Shown piece after piece: positions 59,275-64,000 of a stretch of DNA of 64,000 nt. Source of the DNA: JBQTIU01 sp052387815. Its GTDB lineage: Bacteria > Pseudomonadota > Alphaproteobacteria > CACIAM-22H2. A program made the position numbers and the translations under genes. Under the pieces are notes generated by a model. The model worked only from the letters and a program-made list of their open reading frames with translations. It made no database searches and was not told the origin of the DNA. Numbering within the stretch: the first letter of the stretch is position 1; every line of letters starts with the position of its first letter. Location: contig JBQTIU010000013.1 of NCBI GenBank assembly GCA_052387815.1, positions 1-64,000 on the forward strand, written 5' to 3'.

Positions 59275-60108
59275 TCAGGCCCGCAGCTTGTAGCCGCTCG
59301 CGAACATGAGGTGGCAGGCCGCGAACAGCGCGAGATTGACGCCGAGGACCACGGCGAGGCCCGCCCCAAGGCTGCCATCGGCGTAGTCGATGAAGCCGTA
59401 GCGGAAGCCGTCGATCATGTAGAAGAACGGATTGACCAACGCCGCCGTATGCCAGGGCTCGGGCAAGAGGTCGACCGTGTAGAAGGTGCCGGAGAGGAAG
59501 GCGAGCGGCGTGACCACGAAATTGGTCACCGCGGCGACATGGTCGAACTTCTCGGACCAGATGCCGCCGACCAGCCCGAGCAGCGACAGCAGCAGCGACG
59601 CCGCCACGCCGTGGAAGAGGATATAGCCGGGGTGCACGAGGCGCAGCGGGACGAAGGGCCAGATCGACAGCGCGACGGCGAGGCCGACGACGATGCCGCG
59701 CGTGGCGCCGCCGAGCGCGAAGCCCAGCGTCAGCTCGGCGGCCGACAAGGGCGGCATCAGCGAGTCGACGATGCTGCCCTGGACCTTGGCGATGATCAAC
59801 GATGACGAGGTGTTGGCGAAGGCGTTCTGGACCATCGCCATCATGATCAGGCCCGGGGCCAGGAACTCGGCGAAGGGGGTGCCGCCGATCTGGCGCACGG
59901 CGCCGCCGAGCGCCAGCACGAAGACCGCCAGCAGCAACAGCGTCGTCACCACCGGCGCGACGATGGCCTGCATTCCGACCTTGAGGAACCGCCGCACCTC
60001 GCGAACGTAAAGCGTCCACAGGCCGAGCCAATTGACCGGGCCGTAGCGGCGCGCCGATGGGGCCGGGCGGCGCATCGTGGCGGCGGAATCGGTGTCGGGC
60101 GGCGACAT
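59275..60108 (-). CDS. ABC-2 type transporter permease (YadH-like)
   Basis: A 277-residue inner-membrane protein with about six helices (LLLLAVFVLALGG, LLSLLGLVGGIW, VVLGVNLALFAACHLMFA). VQNAFANTSSSLIIAKVQG and MPPLSAAELTLGFALGG match ABC-2 permeases of the YadH/NodJ group. An ATPase (YadG-like) is normally beside it but is absent here. The start at 60108 is followed 11 codons later by another Met, which is also possible. It is divergent from recX. Confidence 0.85.
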   Translation of the reverse strand: MSPPDTDSAATMRRPAPSARRYGPVNWLGLWTLYVREVRRFLKVGMQAIVAPVVTTLLLLAVFVLALGGAVRQIGGTPFAEFLAPGLIMMAMVQNAFANTSSSLIIAKVQGSIVDSLMPPLSAAELTLGFALGGATRGIVVGLAVALSIWPFVPLRLVHPGYILFHGVAASLLLSLLGLVGGIWSEKFDHVAAVTNFVVTPLAFLSGTFYTVDLLPEPWHTAALVNPFFYMIDGFRYGFIDYADGSLGAGLAVVLGVNLALFAACHLMFASGYKLRA

Positions 60109-60188
60109 GGACGGGCAACGATAGGGCGAAGCCGAGCCCGGCCGCAACTGGCGAACCGCCGCGACGTCGTGCGAGGATCGTCTCCGAG

Positions 60189-60740
60189 ATGCCGAACCGC
60201 CGGCGCCAGATCACCGCCGCCGGCCTCGAGGAGGCGGCGCTTTCCTATCTCGAGCGCTATGCGAGCTCGGCCGAGAATCTGCGCACGGTGCTGCGGCGCC
60301 GCGTCGAGCGAGCGGCGCGGGCAGGGGCTGAAGCCGCGCGGCGCGCGGCGGGGGCGGCGCTCGTCGATGCGCTCATCGAGCGTTTCCTTCGCGCCGGCCT
60401 TCTCGACGACCGCGCCTATGCCCAAGGGCGGGCGCGCACGCTCCACCGCCGGGGCCGGTCGCGGAGCGAGATCGCTCGCGCTCTCGCCGCCAAGGGCGTC
60501 CGGAGGAGCGACATCGACTCGGGCCTCGCCGACCTCGCCGCGGAAACCGTCGATCCCGACCTCGCCGCGGCCGTGGCGCTGGCGCGGCGCCGGCGGCTCG
60601 GGCCGTTCCGCGCCGGCCGGCGCGCCGCCTGGCGCGCCAAGGACCTCGCCGCCTTGGGCCGCGCCGGGTTCGATTACGAACTTGCGTGCCGGGTCGTCGA
60701 TGCGGCGAGCCCCGCGGCGCTGGCGAGGTTGAAGGAATAA
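60189..60740 (+). CDS. recX: Regulatory protein RecX
   Basis: A 183-residue, very basic helical protein made of repeated three-helix units (ALSYLERYASSAENLRTVLRRR; DALIERFLRAGLLDDRAYAQGRA; partly shown). RecX binds RecA filaments and limits recombination. RecA itself is not in this window. The ATG at 60189 precedes the conserved ITAAGLEEAALSYLERYASS. The C-terminal RRAAWRAKDLAALGRAGFDY fits the third unit. Confidence 0.85.
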   Translation: MPNRRRQITAAGLEEAALSYLERYASSAENLRTVLRRRVERAARAGAEAARRAAGAALVDALIERFLRAGLLDDRAYAQGRARTLHRRGRSRSEIARALAAKGVRRSDIDSGLADLAAETVDPDLAAAVALARRRRLGPFRAGRRAAWRAKDLAALGRAGFDYELACRVVDAASPAALARLKE

Positions 60741-60808
60741 AGCCGGGCAACGGTCGTTGTCGTGCCGACGGGCCATCCCGGCCCTTCATTCACTGGAGTA
60801 ACGAAACG

Positions 60809-61006
60809 ATGAAGTCTCTCTCACTCGTCCTTGCCGCCGCTCTCGCGCTCGCCACGGCCCCGGTTTTCGCGCAGACCGCGACCCCGCCGGCCGGCGCCGG
60901 CGCCAAGGCGGCCGCGGTCGACTGCAAGAAGGCCGAAAACGCCAAGCATGCCGACTGCGTGAAGCTGCAGAAGGAGCAGGCGGCCCAGCCCACCCAGAAG
61001 AAGTAG
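60809..61006 (+). CDS. Small secreted protein of unknown function
   Basis: A 65-residue protein with a signal peptide (1-21, ending PVFAQ). The mature part is 44 residues, Ala- and Lys-rich, with two Cys ten residues apart (VDCKK and ADCVK). GGAG lies 9 bases before the start. It is followed by a terminator hairpin. Such short Cys-pair proteins are common near alphaproteobacterial recX but have no known job. Confidence 0.65.
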   Translation: MKSLSLVLAAALALATAPVFAQTATPPAGAGAKAAAVDCKKAENAKHADCVKLQKEQAAQPTQKK

Positions 61007-61020
61007 GCTCCTCGAGGAGG

Positions 61021-61043
61021 AAAGGCCCCGCCAAGGGGCCTTT
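61021..61043. terminator. Terminator hairpin between convergent genes
   Basis: AAAGGCCCC (61021-61029) pairs perfectly with GGGGCCTTT (61035-61043) around a 5-base loop. It lies between the stop at 61006 and the channel gene's stop at 61051, and A/T tracts on both arms let it serve both strands. Confidence 0.7.
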
Positions 61044-61050
61044 CCCGACC

Positions 61051-63255
61051 TCAACTCGACCCGGATCCCGCCGCGCCCGCGGCGGCGAGATCGCCTGGCG
61101 TCTGGCCGCCGCCGGCGACCACATGCACGGTGCGCTGCGGGAACGGCATCTCGATGCCTTCGCGCTCGAAGGCGAGCTTGAAGGCGCGGTTGAAGGCGCG
61201 GGCCACTTGCCACTGCTTGCCGGGCGCGGTCTTGAGGCGCGCCTTGACGATGACCGCCGAGTCGCCGAACCGGTCGACGCCGAGCACCTCGAGGTCCTCG
61301 CGGATCAGCGCGCCGATCTCCGGCTCGCGCCGGAGCTCGGCGCCGGCCTTGCGCAGCACCGCGCCGACGCGGTCGACGTCCTCGCCGTAGCCGACGCCGA
61401 TATCGAAAACGGCGAACGAAAAGTCCTTGGTCAGGTTGCTGATCGTCTGAACGTCGCTGAACGGGATGGTGTGGACCGTCCCGTTCGTGTCGCGCAGGCG
61501 GATCGAGCGCATGGACATCCACTCGACCACGCCGCCCTTGTCGCCGAGCTGCACCACGTCGCCGATGGCGATCGAATCCTCGAGGATGATCGAAACGCCG
61601 CCGATCAGGTCCTTCATCAGGGTCTGGGCACCGAAGCCGACGGCGATCCCGAGCACGCCCGCGCCGGCGATCAAGGGCGCGATGTTGACGCCGATCTCCG
61701 ACAGCACGACGAGGCCGACGAAGGCGCCGACCAGGCCCAAAAGCAGGCGCTTGAGGAGCGGGAGCAGCGTGCGCAGCCGCGCATCGCGCCGGACCTCGAG
61801 CCCCGTGGCGCGGCCGAAGTTGCGTTCGAGCAGCAGGTTGCCCGCCTCCCACAGCACCGCCGCCACGACGATCGTCACCGCGATCGAGATCAAGCTGCCG
61901 GCCACCCGCCGCCCGGCGGGCGTCGCCAAAAGATCGAGCGAGCCCAGCCCCCACGCCTGCAGGATGGCGAGCGCCGCGAAGCCGTAGATGGAAGCGGTCG
62001 CAACCATGTCGAGGATCTTGAGGTAGCGGTTGGCGCGGTCTTGCAAGGTCGGGACCAGCCGAGCCAGCTCGTCGGTGATGCGGAAGGCGCGCCGGACCGC
62101 CCGGCGCAACAGCGCGACCGCGAGCCACGCGGCGCCGAATCCGAAGGCGGTGAAGGCGGTTCCCCACAGCATGAACCCGAGGCCGGCCTCGGAGCGCACC
62201 AGCCAGACGAGGAAGACCGTGACCACATAGGCGACCGCCGCCACGTGCCAATACGCGCCGACCAGCCGGCGCCGGGGGCGCGGACCCTCCTCGCCGGTCG
62301 CCGCCGAGGGCGCGATCGCCTGGGCGACGGCGATCCGGTTCTGGAGGATCAGGATCACCAGCAAGAGGGCCACGACGAGACCCAACGCTTTGAGGAGGAA
62401 GACGTGACCCGCGAGCGGCATGCCCAGCATCAGCGAGGCCTCGGTGGCGAAGAAGCCGTAGACGACGATATTGGCAAGCCGGCGCACCCAGACATAAAGG
62501 TATATGGCGGTCTCGTCGGCGAGCGGGACCAGCCGCAGGCCGGCATGGTGGGGCGCGAGCAGCGTCGAGGCGATGAGGCCGACGGCGCGGCCGATCAAGG
62601 TCGCGTTGATGAGCGCCAGCGCGACCGCCGCGGCGATGCGCCTGGGCTCGACGAGGGCGAGCGCGCCGAAGGCGGCGGCGGCGAACACGGCGATCGGCGC
62701 CAGGTCGACGGCGAGCGCCAGCCCGAGCACGGGAAGGCGCGCCAAGCCGGCGCCGGCGGGGCGCCGGGCGATCGCCCGCCGCGGCCCCCGCAACAGACGC
62801 TTCGCCACTCCTTCGGCCGCCCCGCCGGCCGCGAACACCGCCGCCAGCTTCCAGACGATTTCGAAGAGCCGCGCGCGACTGCCCGGGTCGCCGATTTCCT
62901 CGGCGATCCAGCCGATCAGCTTAGGGGCATCGGCAATGACGGCGGCGGCCCGCCAGATGGCGGCGCCCGATGCCGCGAGTTGGTCCGACAGCGAAGCAAG
63001 GAAGCGACCCGCGATGCGCTCGGGGATCGGCGAGGGCGCCGTCTGGCGATGGGGCTCGACGAGGGCCCGCAACTCGCCGATCAAGCGCTGCCTGGCGGCG
63101 TCGTCCTCGAGGGTCGAGAGCAGCTTCTCGAGTTCGGCGGCCGGCGGCCCGGGGACTTGCGCGCCGGGCCCATCGCCGGCCACACCGGCGCCGAGCCACA
63201 GAGCCACGGCGAAGACGAGCCGCCTCGAGAGCCCGGTGGTGGCGCGCGGGGTCAT
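61051..63255 (-). CDS. MscS-family mechanosensitive channel, large form
   Basis: A 734-residue channel. A signal peptide (1-30) is followed by a helical periplasmic stretch (about 35-140). About ten membrane helices come next (150-530). The MscS pore helix and beta domain are at about 525-640: ALIAGAGVLGIAVGFGAQTLMKDLIGG (partly shown), EDSIAIGDVVQLGDKGGVVEWMSMRSIRL (partly shown) and TIPFSDVQTISNLTKDF. It resembles YbiO/YnaI-type large channels that release solutes on osmotic down-shock. It converges with the small secreted protein gene. Confidence 0.88.
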   Translation of the reverse strand: MTPRATTGLSRRLVFAVALWLGAGVAGDGPGAQVPGPPAAELEKLLSTLEDDAARQRLIGELRALVEPHRQTAPSPIPERIAGRFLASLSDQLAASGAAIWRAAAVIADAPKLIGWIAEEIGDPGSRARLFEIVWKLAAVFAAGGAAEGVAKRLLRGPRRAIARRPAGAGLARLPVLGLALAVDLAPIAVFAAAAFGALALVEPRRIAAAVALALINATLIGRAVGLIASTLLAPHHAGLRLVPLADETAIYLYVWVRRLANIVVYGFFATEASLMLGMPLAGHVFLLKALGLVVALLLVILILQNRIAVAQAIAPSAATGEEGPRPRRRLVGAYWHVAAVAYVVTVFLVWLVRSEAGLGFMLWGTAFTAFGFGAAWLAVALLRRAVRRAFRITDELARLVPTLQDRANRYLKILDMVATASIYGFAALAILQAWGLGSLDLLATPAGRRVAGSLISIAVTIVVAAVLWEAGNLLLERNFGRATGLEVRRDARLRTLLPLLKRLLLGLVGAFVGLVVLSEIGVNIAPLIAGAGVLGIAVGFGAQTLMKDLIGGVSIILEDSIAIGDVVQLGDKGGVVEWMSMRSIRLRDTNGTVHTIPFSDVQTISNLTKDFSFAVFDIGVGYGEDVDRVGAVLRKAGAELRREPEIGALIREDLEVLGVDRFGDSAVIVKARLKTAPGKQWQVARAFNRAFKLAFEREGIEMPFPQRTVHVVAGGGQTPGDLAAAGAAGSGSS

Positions 63256-63297
63256 GGCGGGCCAATCTAGCCGTTCGTCCCGCCGCTGTCAGCCCGC

Positions 63298-64000
63298 CTA
63301 CAAGCGCACCCAGCCGCGTCCCTCGTGGCCGAACTGGAAGGCATCGGGATGCATGATCTCGGCGAGCATTTCTAGGGAGTCGGCGAGCCGCGGACCCGGC
63401 CGGTTGAAGTACTGGTTGCCGTCGAGGAGATAGATGCGGTTGTTTTTGACCGCACCGAGCTCCGCCCAGCCCGGCCGGGAGGCGAGCGCCGGCAGTTCGG
63501 CCCGGCTGCGGGGAATGTCGAAGCCGCAAGGCAGCACGAGGATCACCTCCGGATCGGCGCGCACGAGGTCGTCGAACTCCAGCCACGGCGCGTGCCGCCC
63601 GGGCTGGCCGAAGAGGTTGACTCCGCCGGCCATCGCCACCAGTTCGGGCATCCAGTTGCCGGCCGCCATCACGGGGTCGATCCATTCGATGCAGGCGACG
63701 CGCGGATGCGTCCCGAGCCGGGCGGTCCGCGCCGCGATGGCGCGCGAGCGCTGCTCGATCGCGGCGATGAGCGCGGCGCCGCGCTCGCGGCGACCGAGCG
63801 CCGCGGCCACGCGCTCGATGTCGGCGAAGACGTCGGCGAGCGCATTGGGTGCCAGCGAGACGACCCGCGGCCGCGCGCCGGTCCACGAGGCCAGCGCGCG
63901 CTCGACATCGGCGAGGGAGACCGCGCACACCTCGCACTGGGTCTGGGTGAGGACGAGCTCGGGGCCGAGCTCGCGCAACGCCTCCGCGTCGACCTCGTAG
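63298..64000 (-). CDS. BtuF-like cobalamin/iron-complex binding protein, partial
   Basis: At least 234 residues of a helical-backbone ABC binding protein (TroA/BtuF type), running off the window at its N-terminal side. ELVLTQTQCEVCAVSLADVERAL is a signature of the cobalamin-binding group (partly shown), followed by MAAGNWMPELVAMAGG, DPEVILVLPCGFD and a C-terminal NNRIYLLDGNQYFNRPGPRLADSLEML (partly shown). No signal peptide is seen, since the start is missing. It lies 43 bases after the MscS start on the same strand. Confidence 0.8.
   Translation of the reverse strand, partial: YEVDAEALRELGPELVLTQTQCEVCAVSLADVERALASWTGARPRVVSLAPNALADVFADIERVAAALGRRERGAALIAAIEQRSRAIAARTARLGTHPRVACIEWIDPVMAAGNWMPELVAMAGGVNLFGQPGRHAPWLEFDDLVRADPEVILVLPCGFDIPRSRAELPALASRPGWAELGAVKNNRIYLLDGNQYFNRPGPRLADSLEMLAEIMHPDAFQFGHEGRGWVRL

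Noticed and set aside
59239..59805. HicA extended by about 190 residues
   Set aside because: The continuation is antisense to the ABC-2 permease and shows only Glu/Arg/Gln-rich shadow sequence.

Overview
The window is very GC-rich and gene-dense and comes from an alphaproteobacterium, probably in or near the Rhodospirillales. The evidence is a gcrA cell-cycle gene, a SAM-II riboswitch ahead of metZ, the metZ-apaG pairing and the recX, hslO and argDF content. Genes are packed tightly. Many neighbours overlap by 4 bases (GTGA or ATGA), which points to translational coupling in short operons. Species cannot be settled from the sequence alone.

Layout. 1-13 kb: two coupled Bcr/CflA-type drug exporters behind a YgjP-like metallopeptidase, an RNA m5U methyltransferase, a patatin phospholipase, a membrane adenylate cyclase, an epoxide-hydrolase-like enzyme, an ECF sigma/anti-sigma pair with two matching divergent promoters, a TPR glycosyltransferase-like protein, a wrecked HerA-like ATPase gene and gcrA. 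13-22.9 kb: a Tat-exported DUF882 protein, CorA, an M20 amidohydrolase, then a hydantoin/dihydropyrimidine set (D-carbamoylase, hydantoinase, MFS carrier, Asp/Glu/hydantoin racemase) with methylmalonate-semialdehyde dehydrogenase. An orphan HigA antitoxin with a sliver of HigB also lies here. 23-33.4 kb: a MacA/MacB-like pair without an ATPase, a 2-keto-4-pentenoate hydratase-like gene, a phosphonate/iron-type ABC importer (binding protein plus double permease), and a Rieske oxygenase with a dimethylglycine-dehydrogenase-like flavoprotein that looks like a methylamine/betaine demethylation pair.

33.5-45.2 kb looks like a genomic island. It starts at tRNA-Gly(CCC) and ends at a degenerate 51-base copy of that tRNA's 3' part, 80% identical and in the same orientation. 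Inside it a 114-bp direct repeat (112/114 identical) brackets about 10 kb. The cargo is one eight-gene minus-strand operon: a Tat binding protein, a TRZ/ATZ-type amidohydrolase, a soluble SdhA-like flavoprotein and SdhB-like iron-sulfur protein, two permeases, an ATPase and a second amidohydrolase. This reads as an import-and-catabolism module for an unidentified nitrogenous, possibly heterocyclic, compound, and is the best candidate for an undescribed system here.

45.2-48.6 kb is a decaying denitrification locus. nirK carries a perfect FNR/NnrR box but has a frameshift near its 3' end. The nearby Crp/Fnr regulator is split by a short element with 21-bp inverted repeats and also ends next to an IS256-like relic. 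48.7-64 kb returns to core functions: a radical SAM protein coupled to an odd metallophosphoesterase, SAM-II-controlled metZ, apaG, folE, trkH, a palindromic repeat array, a lipoprotein, hslO, argF, argD, a dead hicA, an ABC-2 permease, recX, an MscS channel and a partial BtuF-like binding protein running off the end.
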